A program made the translations under genes and the position numbers. From NCBI GenBank assembly GCA_041686345.1, contig JAWLEA010000068.1, positions 1 through 16,745 on the forward strand: DNA of 16,745 nt, given 5' to 3'. Source of the DNA: JAQICJ01 sp041686345 (GTDB lineage Bacteria > Myxococcota_A > Polyangia > HGW-17). Positions 1-8,922 of this stretch are shown here, one piece after another. The stretch's first letter is position 1, and each line of letters opens with the position of its first letter. The notes below the pieces were generated by a model, which ran no database searches, was not told where the DNA came from, and was given only the letters and a program-made list of their open reading frames with translations.

Positions 1-2616
1 GCTGCAATTGTAATCAGGCTCGCAGGCTTCTGAATCTTCCTGGATATCTGTCTCAGAGTCAGTTTCCGGATCTTCAATATCAACATCAATTCCGCCATTA
101 ATTCCTTCTTCGGGACCTATTTGGAAATAATCAAGCAGATTACCGACAATCGCAAGTCTATCCATCGGATCTTCAACCAATTCCAAAGGCAATCCCCAAG
201 TGACAACTTTTCCAAATTCCAATTCATTATTTACTCCGGCGTTCTCACCACTGTCATAATGGAGATGGTATTTTCCCGTATCCGTATTGAAATTTTCCAG
301 ACCCGATACCAGATAACCACTCACCGAACCATCATTGAGGGAAGCTGAACTTATTCCGCCGAAAATTCCCTCAGGTTCAAAAATTATGGTTGAAGTAAAA
401 TTGTTTTCGGAAAAACCGGAAAGACCAAGAACAGAAGTAAGAAATCCGCTGTTACCCGTATCTTGAAGGTTAGTTGCAACTTTACTTCCCGAAATAAAGA
501 GGTTTCCTCCTCCGGCTACATAATCAGACAACAAAGAAATAACTTCGGAAGGAATTTCTTCGGTTCCTCTTCCCATGATTAGATTTACTCCGACATAGGA
601 ATTGAGATCTGGAGGAGCAACCGCCATCGCTTCCCACTGCCAAGTATCAAAAGTAACCAGGCTGGTGGCAAAGTGAGGAGCATGTCGGGAAATACCTTCA
701 CGATGATCATTGATCTCACGCAAAAGTACCCGATGGGCAGGATCGGCGTAACCTAAATCCTGCAACCAGTTCAGACCGGAATCAAATCTGTTGAAAGCAT
801 CAATAAATAACATTTGGGCATAATTTTGAATAGTCACTCTTACTGCCACCGGAGCCGTAGTTAAAGATTCTCCTCCCTCATTTACAGCCGCAACTTTGAA
901 ATAAAGCACCTGCCCAGGCTGTAAATGTGTGAGAACAAAGGAAGTATCTTCAACATGGGCAGGATTTCCAAAAGCCTTGGCAGAAGGACCATAATAAACA
1001 TTATAAGATTGGGGCTCATCTCCTCCTACAGGATCGGGTGGTGGTGGTTCCCATTCTACTTTGACTGAACCATAACCAGTGGTATATGCTCTCAAACCAA
1101 CAGGAGGATCCGGAGGTAATACCGGAGTTATTTCGTCTTTTTGGGCAAAATATTCAATTATAGCGTGACAGGCAGCTCTGCCGGCAATATACCTGCTCCA
1201 GGGTTGCCGATAATATTCAGTGTCGGCAACACTGTCATGGAAAAGAGCTTCCACCAGTGCTGCCGGAACATCCCAATCATGGTAAGCAGGATTCAACTCG
1301 CCGAAGTAAGCACTTCTAACTCCTCGATCACTCCAACCGGATTCAAAATGATAGTCAAAACTATCCACAAACCTTGACTGCACCAAATGAGCCAGTTCAT
1401 CGCTTCCCGCTGTTCCAGCACCGGGAGTATAAGAACCGTCGGGAGGATTGGAAGAATAAACATAGGTGGAAGTTCCCCGACCGCCTCCGGCATTGGTATG
1501 GTAGGAAAAATAAACACTGTCTTCACCTTCTTCGTGGATCCAGGCGGCCAGCCGCGAACGACAGGAAACATCATCACTGTGATCACCGGAAGATGAGTCA
1601 TAAACTGAAACTGGAGCTCCGGCAAATTGAGCATAATATCGGCAACATTCCTCAAAACGTGGCTTTCCTGAAGTCGATCCGCCTCGAGCAATTATCCCGT
1701 CCCCTCCCCCTATTCTGACTGCATCGGTACTCACCTGAATATCAGTACCGGCAAACTCGGAATCATTGGCCAGAACCACGCTACCATAATCTTCATCTTG
1801 ACCTGCCATGAAATAGAATTTACCCAAGAGCACCCAGGTTCCGCCATGGTGTCGTTGATCAACTCTGAAATGGGTCTGCCCTCCTGGATGATTGACAATA
1901 TAATGAGCATCGGGAGCCCGCTGCTGCCAGGCAGAATAACTGATGTAAACATTAAAATAGCCCGAATGGGGTACATTAAAAGTATGAACAAATCTGGCAG
2001 TTTCGGTAAGGCTGGTGTCGAGAAGACGATTGGTACCGAGACTGAAAGGATTTACCCCTGAATCATAACTGTCCTGGTAAGCAAACCCATCAACTGAAGA
2101 AGTATGAAATAATCCCACATCTCCTGTTTCTTGATAAATCCCTCTCTGTGGTGCCTGATCCAGATCGTCATTATCAACAATAACCATACTTTTATTAACA
2201 TCTGTTTCACGAACCGGAACTACGTGTGCTCCCGCTTTCTGCAGACAGGGAACCAGAAATTGATCAATTGTTTCAGCATTGGAAAGATCTTCGACTATTC
2301 CATAACTCAAACCCCTCTGGGTAGTCCATCCTGAACCTGTATAATACCAGCCGTGGCCGGGGCTGAGATATACAGATTTTCCATAGAGAATACCATGGGG
2401 ATTGGAATAAGAAGATTTGAGAGAATTGGATTTTACCCTGGTAACCAGAGGTCCCGGTTTTTGACCGGGAATTTCCCAACTTCTTGGAGGCACAGGTCCC
2501 TGATCAACAGGACCGCGAATTTTTTCATCCTGAAACAGATGCTGGGAAAAAGCTTCGGATGGAATCAGCAGAAAAATAAAAAGAAGAGATAAGGTAAATT
2601 TCAAATGGTTTTTCAT
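1..2616 (-). CDS. Secreted multidomain N-acetylmuramoyl-L-alanine amidase (Amidase_3-like), 3' end outside window
   Basis: An open frame of 872 codons runs without a stop to the left edge, so the C-terminus is missing. The ATG at 2616 has GGGAG six bases upstream. Residues 1-25 form a signal peptide (hydrophobic core, then EAFSQ). The zinc-amidase signature is split: YLSPGHG (His88) and IVED (Glu109) first, then YHTNAGGG (His373) and ALVEALFHD (Glu456), matching the H/E/H ligands and catalytic Glu of Amidase_3 enzymes, which cut the amide between MurNAc and L-Ala in peptidoglycan. Between the halves, residues about 205-303 resemble the golvesin C-terminal-like beta domain. A fibronectin type III domain (about 500-590) follows, then an alpha/beta glutaminase-like domain (about 600-835, with YVAGGGNLFISG), then an acidic Asp/Glu linker ending in a Cys pair at the edge. 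Likely periplasmic or surface wall hydrolase. The amidase call is firm; the roles of the C-terminal domains are inferred. Confidence 0.85.
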   Translation of the reverse strand, partial: MKNHLKFTLSLLFIFLLIPSEAFSQHLFQDEKIRGPVDQGPVPPRSWEIPGQKPGPLVTRVKSNSLKSSYSNPHGILYGKSVYLSPGHGWYYTGSGWTTQRGLSYGIVEDLSNAETIDQFLVPCLQKAGAHVVPVRETDVNKSMVIVDNDDLDQAPQRGIYQETGDVGLFHTSSVDGFAYQDSYDSGVNPFSLGTNRLLDTSLTETARFVHTFNVPHSGYFNVYISYSAWQQRAPDAHYIVNHPGGQTHFRVDQRHHGGTWVLLGKFYFMAGQDEDYGSVVLANDSEFAGTDIQVSTDAVRIGGGDGIIARGGSTSGKPRFEECCRYYAQFAGAPVSVYDSSSGDHSDDVSCRSRLAAWIHEEGEDSVYFSYHTNAGGGRGTSTYVYSSNPPDGSYTPGAGTAGSDELAHLVQSRFVDSFDYHFESGWSDRGVRSAYFGELNPAYHDWDVPAALVEALFHDSVADTEYYRQPWSRYIAGRAACHAIIEYFAQKDEITPVLPPDPPVGLRAYTTGYGSVKVEWEPPPPDPVGGDEPQSYNVYYGPSAKAFGNPAHVEDTSFVLTHLQPGQVLYFKVAAVNEGGESLTTAPVAVRVTIQNYAQMLFIDAFNRFDSGLNWLQDLGYADPAHRVLLREINDHREGISRHAPHFATSLVTFDTWQWEAMAVAPPDLNSYVGVNLIMGRGTEEIPSEVISLLSDYVAGGGNLFISGSKVATNLQDTGNSGFLTSVLGLSGFSENNFTSTIIFEPEGIFGGISSASLNDGSVSGYLVSGLENFNTDTGKYHLHYDSGENAGVNNELEFGKVVTWGLPLELVEDPMDRLAIVGNLLDYFQIGPEEGINGGIDVDIEDPETDSETDIQEDSEACEPDYNCS

Positions 2617-2636
2617 AATTTTCTCCCGAAAGGAGC
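2617..2636 (-). promoter_or_regulatory. Amidase ribosome binding site within a small hairpin
   Basis: On the minus strand GGGAG (2627-2623) lies six bases before the amidase ATG. GGAG of this site can pair with CTCC at 2635-2632 across a five-base loop, so the site lies in a short four-pair hairpin. The pairing is too weak on its own to claim regulation. The 69-base gap to the pgi stop shows no clear terminator, so read-through from pgi is plausible. Confidence 0.4.
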
Positions 2637-2685
2637 TATCACCCGAAACTGATAACTCAAGGATGGAATCAGAAATCAGATCGTT

Positions 2686-4059
2686 TTATTTTTTGGCAAA
2701 GTCGGTTTTGAATTTGCTCATGACTTTGCCCTCCGTTTCAAAACCGCGTCTTCCAAATGCTCCGTAGGTATATTGTTTTCCTTGTTCCACTCCCGGCTGA
2801 TTAAATGGATTTATGTTGTATAACTTTCCGGAAATAGCAGTGGTTATTTGATAAAACATGAATAACTGACCAAGGTTGTAGGCATCTGTTTTTTCGAGGA
2901 TCAAAGAACAATTGGGGCGACCAGCTTTGTTCAAGGCCAGAGAAGTTGCAGCCAGTTCAGTTTTGAGCAATTCTCCCATAGTATGACCAGCCAGATAGGA
3001 ATAGGAATCGTAATTGCCAAATACTGGTGGAATTTCCAAGTCATTGCCAGAATCAGAAACTTCGAGGAAAGTAATAATTTTGTCTTGGGGTCCTTCCACA
3101 AACAATTGCAATTGGGAATGCTGATCCGTGGCCCCTCTGGCTGCAACAGGAGTAGGCCCCACAAAGATGTCTTCACCCTGAAGATTTTTTCTCTTGCCAA
3201 GGCTTTCCCCCCAAAGTTGATTAAACCAGAGGGCGGTATCATACAAGGCATCGCTGTACGGCATCAAAACATGAATCGGACATTTGTTTTCCAGGTGAAG
3301 CAAGTAATAAAGACCTGCTGCCCGCAGAGTCATATGATTAACATCGCCCTGGCGAAATGAATTTGCCATATCACGAGCTCCCGCCAGCAACTGCTCGGCA
3401 TCAAGCTCCGCCAAAATAGTGGGAAGAAGACCCACAGGAGAAAGCACACTGAAGCGTCCCCCAACATTTTGAGGAATAGAACAATTTTTCAATCCATATT
3501 CATTAACCAGAGCTCTCAAAGAGCCTTTTTCGGGATCGGTAACAGCGATCAGATGTTCAATTGCCTGCTTTTTGTCAAAATGAGAATTGAGATAATCCCA
3601 GACTATCATAAACTGGGTAGCTGTCTCGGCAGTTCCTCCACTTTTGGTAATAACCAAAAAAAGAGTCTGGCTGGGATCAAGATAATCCAGAAGAGCTTTG
3701 AAGGAAGAAGGATCGACATTATCAGGAAAATGAACTCGGCGCACCTGGTTATTCAGATTGTAATAGGGAGGTTTCAAGGCTGAATAAATAGCTTTTGGTC
3801 CCAGGGAAGAACCTCCAATACCTAATACAACAACATCTTTGATGGAAAAATCTATTGTATCCACCAATTTTTGCAAACTGGAAAGGGCATCTTCTTTAAA
3901 TGGTAAATCCAGAAAACTCAGTTTTTTCTTTTGATGAAGTTCAAGCAACCATTCCCTGCATTTATCAAGTCTGTCAGCAAGTGATTCAAGTTGAGAAGGT
4001 AAAACTCCTGATTTGCCAAAAAGAAAGTTGTCGTTGAATTTAATTTTTTCAAAACTCAT
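2686..4059 (-). CDS. pgi: Glucose-6-phosphate isomerase
   Basis: A 457-residue cytoplasmic enzyme interconverting glucose 6-phosphate and fructose 6-phosphate in glycolysis and gluconeogenesis. Sugar-phosphate binding motifs are visible: GIGGSSLGPKA (80-90) and ITKSGGTAETATQF (137-150). The family signature NVGGRFSVLSPVG lies at 198-210, WGESLGK carries the catalytic Glu285, DQHSQ carries His314, and the C-terminal signature ends in NQPGVEQGK with the catalytic Lys428. The length fits the short bacterial type (about 450 residues) rather than the 550-residue E. coli type. The frame opens further upstream at 4143, but the ATG at 4059 has TAGGAG just before it and starts the homologous protein, so it is chosen. 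It begins 13 bases after the stop of the upstream membrane-protein gene, which suggests co-transcription. Confidence 0.96.
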   Translation of the reverse strand: MSFEKIKFNDNFLFGKSGVLPSQLESLADRLDKCREWLLELHQKKKLSFLDLPFKEDALSSLQKLVDTIDFSIKDVVVLGIGGSSLGPKAIYSALKPPYYNLNNQVRRVHFPDNVDPSSFKALLDYLDPSQTLFLVITKSGGTAETATQFMIVWDYLNSHFDKKQAIEHLIAVTDPEKGSLRALVNEYGLKNCSIPQNVGGRFSVLSPVGLLPTILAELDAEQLLAGARDMANSFRQGDVNHMTLRAAGLYYLLHLENKCPIHVLMPYSDALYDTALWFNQLWGESLGKRKNLQGEDIFVGPTPVAARGATDQHSQLQLFVEGPQDKIITFLEVSDSGNDLEIPPVFGNYDSYSYLAGHTMGELLKTELAATSLALNKAGRPNCSLILEKTDAYNLGQLFMFYQITTAISGKLYNINPFNQPGVEQGKQYTYGAFGRRGFETEGKVMSKFKTDFAKK

Positions 4060-4072
4060 ATTTGCTCCTAGG

Positions 4073-4801
4073 TTAATATCTTTTTTTGATTCCAGGACCG
4101 AAGAATAAAATAAAAATCCCAATTGCCAACAATATTTCACCAAAAATCAAAGGCCAAATAGGTCTGGAAACAACCTGCATTTCAAGTACAAGTTTGGGAG
4201 CATGTGGATGCACCGGTTTTTTGACCCTATTTGCCTTAACCTTGATAGAGGTACTCCCGGGAAGTATCTTGACTATCTCTTTGGCCGAAACACCGGCATA
4301 AAGCCAATAGGTAATATTTTTACTGGGCTTTATTGGAATTATAAAATCGAAGTCCTTAAGAACTCCTTCAAATTTATGTGGAATAATCAAAGGATTAACT
4401 GGCTTATGTTTTTTAAGATTAGCTTTAATCCTGTCCAGATTTGTTCTTGAGGCAGTGGTAGCCACCGGATTGAACTTATCATCGATTACTGCCAAAAACT
4501 TGTATGGACCAACCTTGTTCAGCAATTTGAAATGACGCTTCAAGGTTTTTGGTGGAACAATAAAATTTGGGGAAAGTGATTCGAAATGCAAAGCTGTCAG
4601 CAACAAGGGATTTTCAAGGGAATTGATTTCCTTGACTACAAGTTTCTGGGGAGTATCCATTTTACCACGAACCAAGCGATAATTGCGAGCCAGTATTGTT
4701 AATATAATAATCATCAAAATACTGAGAAAGGGAACAATCCAAGCCAAAATTTTTAAATTGAACTGATGGGGATTTTCCTTTCCTATCTTATTTTCGTCCA
4801 T
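4073..4801 (-). CDS. Membrane protein of unknown function with two transmembrane helices
   Basis: I do not recognise a family. The 242-residue protein has a short charged N-terminus, a helix at about 16-38 (LAWIVPFLSILMIIILTIL), a soluble region of about 175 residues, a second helix at about 215-235 and a basic end (KKRY). This suggests an extracytoplasmic domain held between two helices, as in many sensor or envelope-assembly proteins. The region contains motifs such as YKFLAVIDDKFNPVATT and a Lys/Pro/His-rich stretch near 190-203. In-frame ATGs also exist at 4825 and 4813, but the ATG at 4801 has GGAG six bases upstream and gives the better membrane topology. The gene is 13 bases upstream of pgi on the same strand, probably the first gene of that unit. 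No functional link to pgi can be seen. Confidence 0.75.
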   Translation of the reverse strand: MDENKIGKENPHQFNLKILAWIVPFLSILMIIILTILARNYRLVRGKMDTPQKLVVKEINSLENPLLLTALHFESLSPNFIVPPKTLKRHFKLLNKVGPYKFLAVIDDKFNPVATTASRTNLDRIKANLKKHKPVNPLIIPHKFEGVLKDFDFIIPIKPSKNITYWLYAGVSAKEIVKILPGSTSIKVKANRVKKPVHPHAPKLVLEMQVVSRPIWPLIFGEILLAIGIFILFFGPGIKKRY

Positions 4802-5030
4802 ATTTTTCTCCATCCTGATTCTCATCAGACAGCGGTTTTAATTTAGTTCACACCAAACTTGAAACCTTTTATAAATCCTGCCGGCTCTTATCAGTGAAAA
4901 AAGCCTACAAAAAATGCCTGAGCCAAAATAATGTCTAAGGTGAAAATTGATTAAATCCTCTGAAGTTTAATGTATAGCAATTTACCATAAATTATTAAAC
5001 TTTTTTTTAAAGAAGAGCAGATGAGGTAGT
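4802..5030. other. AT-rich divergent intergenic stretch
   Basis: This stretch separates the minus-strand membrane protein/pgi unit from repeat copy A and valS. I see no open frame with a ribosome binding site and no RNA gene. A minus-strand promoter must lie here, but candidate hexamers (for example TATAAA on the minus strand at 4873-4868) have poor spacing to any -35 box, so I do not call one. Confidence 0.5.
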
Positions 5031-5196
5031 TAGTTCCCGTTCCAAAAATGGATGTCATCGTCTGGCAACGGAAATTGAATTAATCTGCTTTGTCGTAACT
5101 TCTTGAAATAGTAGTGGCTATATCTGCGAAGTTACTCCGCGCATCTCAATCCAATTTCTTCACCAGCCAAAAACCCCACTTTCGGAACGGGAACTA
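5031..5196 (-). repeat. Palindromic intergenic element, copy A (166 bp)
   Basis: The ends form a perfect 13-base inverted repeat: TAGTTCCCGTTCC at 5031-5043 and GGAACGGGAACTA at 5184-5196. Further nested pairings inside let the whole element fold into one long hairpin. Its reverse complement aligns without gaps to copy B (8923-9088) at about 146 of 166 positions by my count. TA stands at both ends. It lies between divergent transcription units, about 140 bases upstream of valS. No open frame is apparent. Confidence 0.9.
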
Positions 5197-5210
5197 GTTA
5201 ATGATTTTTC

Positions 5211-5239
5211 TTGCAATTGAAACACATTTAAACCATATT
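5211..5239 (+). promoter_or_regulatory. Possible sigma70-type promoter for valS
   Basis: TTGCAA (5211-5216) and CATATT (5234-5239) are separated by 17 bases. Each hexamer matches four of six consensus positions. Transcription would start near 5246, just outside repeat copy A, leaving a leader of about 90 bases without an obvious T-box motif or anti-terminator. Confidence 0.35.
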
Positions 5240-5335
5240 TCATGGCTGAATTACAGTTATTTCCAACTGCAGATGGTTATGCCCGGTGATTTCCAAAACC
5301 AAGGGTCAACCTGAAAGTACAATTCGGAGGTGAAA

Positions 5336-8245
5336 ATGCAAAAATACAATCCCCTCGATTTTGAAACAGAATTATATGACTGGTGGGAAAAATCCGGTTT
5401 TTTCAAAGCTGAAGATAAAAGTGACAAACCCCCTTATTGTATTGTCATTCCTCCACCCAATGTTACCGGGGTCCTTCATATGGGGCATGCTCTGACCAAT
5501 ACAATTCAGGACATTTTGATTCGCTATCACCGTATGAAAGGGTTCAATACTTTGTGGCTTCCGGGTACTGATCATGCAGGAATCGCAACCCAGGCAGTAG
5601 TGGAAAGGAAATTGAAACGCAACAATCTTTCGCGTCACCAAATGGGCAGAAAGAAATTTCTGGAAAAAGTATGGGAGTGGAAAGAAAATTATGGAAAACG
5701 CATAACTAATCAGTTGCGTCGCATCGGCTCCTCCCTTGATTGGGAGCGAGAACGCTTTACCATGGACAAGGGGCTCAGCGATGCTGTCAAAGAAGTTTTC
5801 GTTCGTCTTTACGAAGAAAAACTGCTCTATCGTGATAATCGTCTAATCAACTGGTGTCCCTCATGTCGCACCGCCCTTTCCAATCTGGAAGTGGAACATG
5901 AAACTCACGAAGGTAATTTCTGGTATATACAATATCCCCTGAAGAATAAGAATTCCGATTCACTTCCTGATTATCTTACTGTAGCCACAACCAGACCTGA
6001 AACCATGTTGGGAGATACGGCTGTTGCTGTCAATCCCCACCCTGAAAAGGAATTACGCAATCAGTTGCACAAATTGAAATCCCAAATAGACGAAAGGGGT
6101 GAAAGCCCTGAACTTGCAACTCAAATTGAACAAATCAGAAATAAACTCCAACCTGAAAATCTGGCCAAACTTGAAAAACTTGCTGCAACCGTTGGCCATA
6201 AAGTCCTCTTGCCGCTTACAGACAAAACTATCCCTGTTGTAGCCGATATCCACGCGGATCCCGCTTTCGGTACCGGGGCAGTCAAAATCACTCCCGGACA
6301 TGATTTCAACGATTTTGAAGTTGGCAAACGTCAAGAGCTTGAAATCATCAATATCCTAAATGAAGATGGTACCCTCAACCAGAATGTTCCTGCAAAATAC
6401 CGGGGAATGTCCGTGGCAGATGCACGTAAAGAAATTGTTGCTCAACTGGCAAAAGAGGAATATCTGCTGAAAACCGAAGAACATACCCATGAAGTGGGTC
6501 ATTGTTCGCGCTGTGACGAAATAGTAGAACCCCTTCTTTCTTTGCAGTGGTTCGTCAAAACCAAACCGCTGGCTGCAAAAGCATTGAAAGCAGTCAAAGA
6601 AGGTAAAACCGAAATTATACCGGAAATGTGGAAAAAAACTTACTACCACTGGCTCGAAAATATTGAAGACTGGTGTATTTCAAGACAATTGTGGTGGGGA
6701 CATCAAATTCCTGTATGGTATTGCCCTGATAACCATATTACCGTTTCCCGCGGTTTTCCGGAAAAATGCCAGGAATGTGGCAGCAAAGAGATTCGCCGAG
6801 ATGAAGATGTCCTGGACACCTGGTTTTCATCAGCTCTTTGGCCTTTTTCAACTCTCGGCTGGCCGGAACAAACAGACGCCCTGGCAACTTTTTATCCCAA
6901 CAGTGTCATGGAAACAGGTTTTGATATTCTTTTCTTCTGGGTTGCCCGCATGATGATGATGGGAATTCATTTCATGGGAGAGGTTCCTTTTAAAAGTGTT
7001 TTTCTCCATGCCATGGTCAGAGATGCAGAAGGTCGTAAAATGTCAAAATCTCTGGGAAACACAATTGATCCCCTTGACGTCATCAACGGAATCAGCAAAA
7101 AAGATCTCCTGCAAAAAGTTGAAGCAGCCCTGCCTCCGGAATCAGAAAAAGAAAACCGCAAAAAACGCATTTTCAAGAACATAGCTAAAAAATTTCCCCA
7201 TGGCATCGAAACTCATGGTACAGACGCCCTCAGATTTACTCTGGCAATTATGGCCGCCCAGGGAAGAGATATAAAACTTGATATGGCCAGAATAAGTGGA
7301 TATCGTGCTTTCGCCAACAAAATCTGGCAGGCTCACCAAGGTTTAATTTTTCCTCATCTCAAAGAAAAACCAGCAGTTCCTGATCCGAATAATTTTTCTT
7401 TGCCTGATCGCTGGATTATAACCAGACTGCATCAAACAATCATCCAGGTAAACGAAGCTGTGGATAATTTTCAAATCAACGATGCGGCCGAATCTATCTA
7501 CCAATTCTTTTGGCATGAACTTTGTGACTGGTATCTGGAATTTTCCAAATCAACCCTCTATGGTCACAAAGATCAACAAAAACGGCAAACAACCTTGGGA
7601 GTTCTGGCCATGGTAGCCGATCACTCCCTGAAATTGCTTCATCCTTTCATGCCCTTCATCACGGAAAAACTATGGCAGCAACTTCCTGGAGAAAAAGCCG
7701 CCCCTTCAATCATGATCAGTTCCTATCCCACAGAAGAACAAGTTGATAATTACCCCTCTTCCCTTGAGGAGATGGAAATTCTCCAACAAACCATCATTGC
7801 CATCAGAGCTGTCAGAGGAGAAAACAATATTCCTCCAAGCACTCAACTTCAAGTTCAAATCCGCTGCGATGACAAACTAACCAGAGAAGTCATCCACAAC
7901 AACCATAATCTGGTTACAGGCAAATTGACCAATGTAAACAAACTCGACTTTGTCAAAACAAGACCGGAAAAATCTGCTGCTACTCCAATAAAAGGTGGAG
8001 AAATTTTCATTCCTCTGGAAGGACTGGTTAATTTTGATGAGGAGATTGACAGATTGAAAAAATTACTCAAAAAAGCTGAGAAAAAGCTGTTGAGCGTCCG
8101 CAAAAAACTGGATAATCCCAGATTTATGGCCAATGCACCTGACAAGGTTGTCAAACTCAACCGTAAACGACTTCAGGAAAACCAGGCCCAAGTAGATAAA
8201 ATAACCAAAAGCCTCAACCATTTCAAAGAATTAATTTCCGAATAA
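5336..8245 (+). CDS. valS: Valyl-tRNA synthetase
   Basis: A 969-residue class I enzyme charging tRNA-Val and editing misactivated threonine. The HIGH motif is HMGH (48-51), inside PPPNVTGVLHMGHAL. KMSKS is at 568-572. Cys clusters typical of the family are visible (NWCPSC, HCSRCDEI, YCPDNH followed by CQECG). The CP1 editing domain holds TTRPETMLGDTAVAVNP. An extra charged helical segment of about 45 residues (about 240-285) separates this from GHKVLLPL. The C-terminus is the Lys-rich coiled-coil arm that contacts tRNA. The frame opens with GTG at 5330, but that codon overlaps the GGAGG ribosome binding site (5326-5330), so the ATG at 5336, five bases further on, is the start. It appears to be transcribed alone and converges with the minus-strand gene at 8341. 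Confidence 0.97.
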   Translation: MQKYNPLDFETELYDWWEKSGFFKAEDKSDKPPYCIVIPPPNVTGVLHMGHALTNTIQDILIRYHRMKGFNTLWLPGTDHAGIATQAVVERKLKRNNLSRHQMGRKKFLEKVWEWKENYGKRITNQLRRIGSSLDWERERFTMDKGLSDAVKEVFVRLYEEKLLYRDNRLINWCPSCRTALSNLEVEHETHEGNFWYIQYPLKNKNSDSLPDYLTVATTRPETMLGDTAVAVNPHPEKELRNQLHKLKSQIDERGESPELATQIEQIRNKLQPENLAKLEKLAATVGHKVLLPLTDKTIPVVADIHADPAFGTGAVKITPGHDFNDFEVGKRQELEIINILNEDGTLNQNVPAKYRGMSVADARKEIVAQLAKEEYLLKTEEHTHEVGHCSRCDEIVEPLLSLQWFVKTKPLAAKALKAVKEGKTEIIPEMWKKTYYHWLENIEDWCISRQLWWGHQIPVWYCPDNHITVSRGFPEKCQECGSKEIRRDEDVLDTWFSSALWPFSTLGWPEQTDALATFYPNSVMETGFDILFFWVARMMMMGIHFMGEVPFKSVFLHAMVRDAEGRKMSKSLGNTIDPLDVINGISKKDLLQKVEAALPPESEKENRKKRIFKNIAKKFPHGIETHGTDALRFTLAIMAAQGRDIKLDMARISGYRAFANKIWQAHQGLIFPHLKEKPAVPDPNNFSLPDRWIITRLHQTIIQVNEAVDNFQINDAAESIYQFFWHELCDWYLEFSKSTLYGHKDQQKRQTTLGVLAMVADHSLKLLHPFMPFITEKLWQQLPGEKAAPSIMISSYPTEEQVDNYPSSLEEMEILQQTIIAIRAVRGENNIPPSTQLQVQIRCDDKLTREVIHNNHNLVTGKLTNVNKLDFVKTRPEKSAATPIKGGEIFIPLEGLVNFDEEIDRLKKLLKKAEKKLLSVRKKLDNPRFMANAPDKVVKLNRKRLQENQAQVDKITKSLNHFKELISE

Positions 8246-8295
8246 TCCCATTTTACAGTCTTTTTGCTTTATTTTCATCCCAGAATGGGGTTATT
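8241..8295 (+). terminator. Inverted repeat at the valS 3' end, possible terminator
   Basis: AATAATCCCATT (8241-8252, overlapping the valS stop codon) pairs with AATGGGGTTATT (8284-8295) over 12 positions with one G-U pair. The loop is about 31 bases and contains TTTTTGCTTTATTTT. No T-run follows the stem on either strand, so it is not a canonical intrinsic terminator. It lies between convergent genes, where such a structure could block transcripts or protect 3' ends. Confidence 0.4.
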
Positions 8296-8340
8296 GACTT
8301 AATAAGAAGTTTGCCTCAATCAAACATTACTGTTCTGAAA

Positions 8341-8889
8341 CTATATTTGAGCAAAAAAGGAAAGAGTTGTATAAATAACAGCTGTGGGTATTACTCCCAG
8401 CAAGGTTCCACCGATAAAAGAAAAAAAAGGGACATTGAGAGCTCCTCCCAGAAAAGAAACGGAGGAATAATGAGCCAGAGGCATAATTCTGAGAACAGCA
8501 AAAGAAAAAAGAGGTTGCCTGTGTCTGATAATTTTTTTTAGCTTGCTGAGACGGGGAAAATTGTCAAGATAAGTCGACAGATAATGTTTGAAAACTGTTT
8601 TTGCCAAAAACCAGACTACAACTGCAGCAATAAGATCGCCGACGATTGTCAGGATTATTCCCTGAAACAAAGGGAAAACCAACCCTGCAATCAGCAAAAC
8701 CGTAATTCTGGGTAAAAAAAGCAATTCTGAAAGAACCACTGCCGGAATAAAAACCAGGGGAGCTCCAATAAATAATTCTTTGATCTGCTGCTGAAACAAC
8801 CAGCCGATTCCAAAAAGAGACAAGGGAAGCAAACCTCCGAGTATCAATCGGAACAGAATATTTTTAAATTTGATTCGGGAATCATTCAT
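8341..8889 (-). CDS. TVP38/TMEM64 (DedA-superfamily, VTT domain) membrane protein
   Basis: A 182-residue, strongly hydrophobic protein. Helices are visible at about 11-32, 43-60, 62-98 (probably two segments), 128-150 and 155-178. The region LRIMPLAHYSSVSFLGGA (133-150), followed by a Gly/Pro-rich helix (FIGGTLLGVIP), matches the conserved second half of VTT-domain proteins, with Arg134 and Pro137 in the usual places. Members sit in the inner membrane, and some relatives move lipids such as undecaprenyl phosphate or phosphatidylethanolamine between leaflets. The substrate here is unknown. The ATG at 8889 has only a weak, close GGAAG before it. Repeat copy B separates it from cysS on the same strand, so it could be the tail of that unit or have its own promoter. 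Confidence 0.8.
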   Translation of the reverse strand: MNDSRIKFKNILFRLILGGLLPLSLFGIGWLFQQQIKELFIGAPLVFIPAVVLSELLFLPRITVLLIAGLVFPLFQGIILTIVGDLIAAVVVWFLAKTVFKHYLSTYLDNFPRLSKLKKIIRHRQPLFSFAVLRIMPLAHYSSVSFLGGALNVPFFSFIGGTLLGVIPTAVIYTTLSFFAQI

Positions 8890-8922
8890 CTTCCAGACTC
8901 AATCAATCATAATAATCTTATT

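Noticed and set aside
1141..2592. Several plus- and minus-strand open frames of 60-130 codons
   Set aside because: They overlap the continuous amidase frame on the minus strand, which shows a signal peptide and family motifs throughout. The short frames have no recognisable motifs.
5197..5335. T-box riboswitch upstream of valS
   Set aside because: No T-box sequence (UGGUACCGCG-like) and no specifier or antiterminator stem found in the short leader.
5330..5335. GTG at 5330 as valS start
   Set aside because: The codon overlaps the GGAGG ribosome binding site; the ATG at 5336 is correctly spaced.
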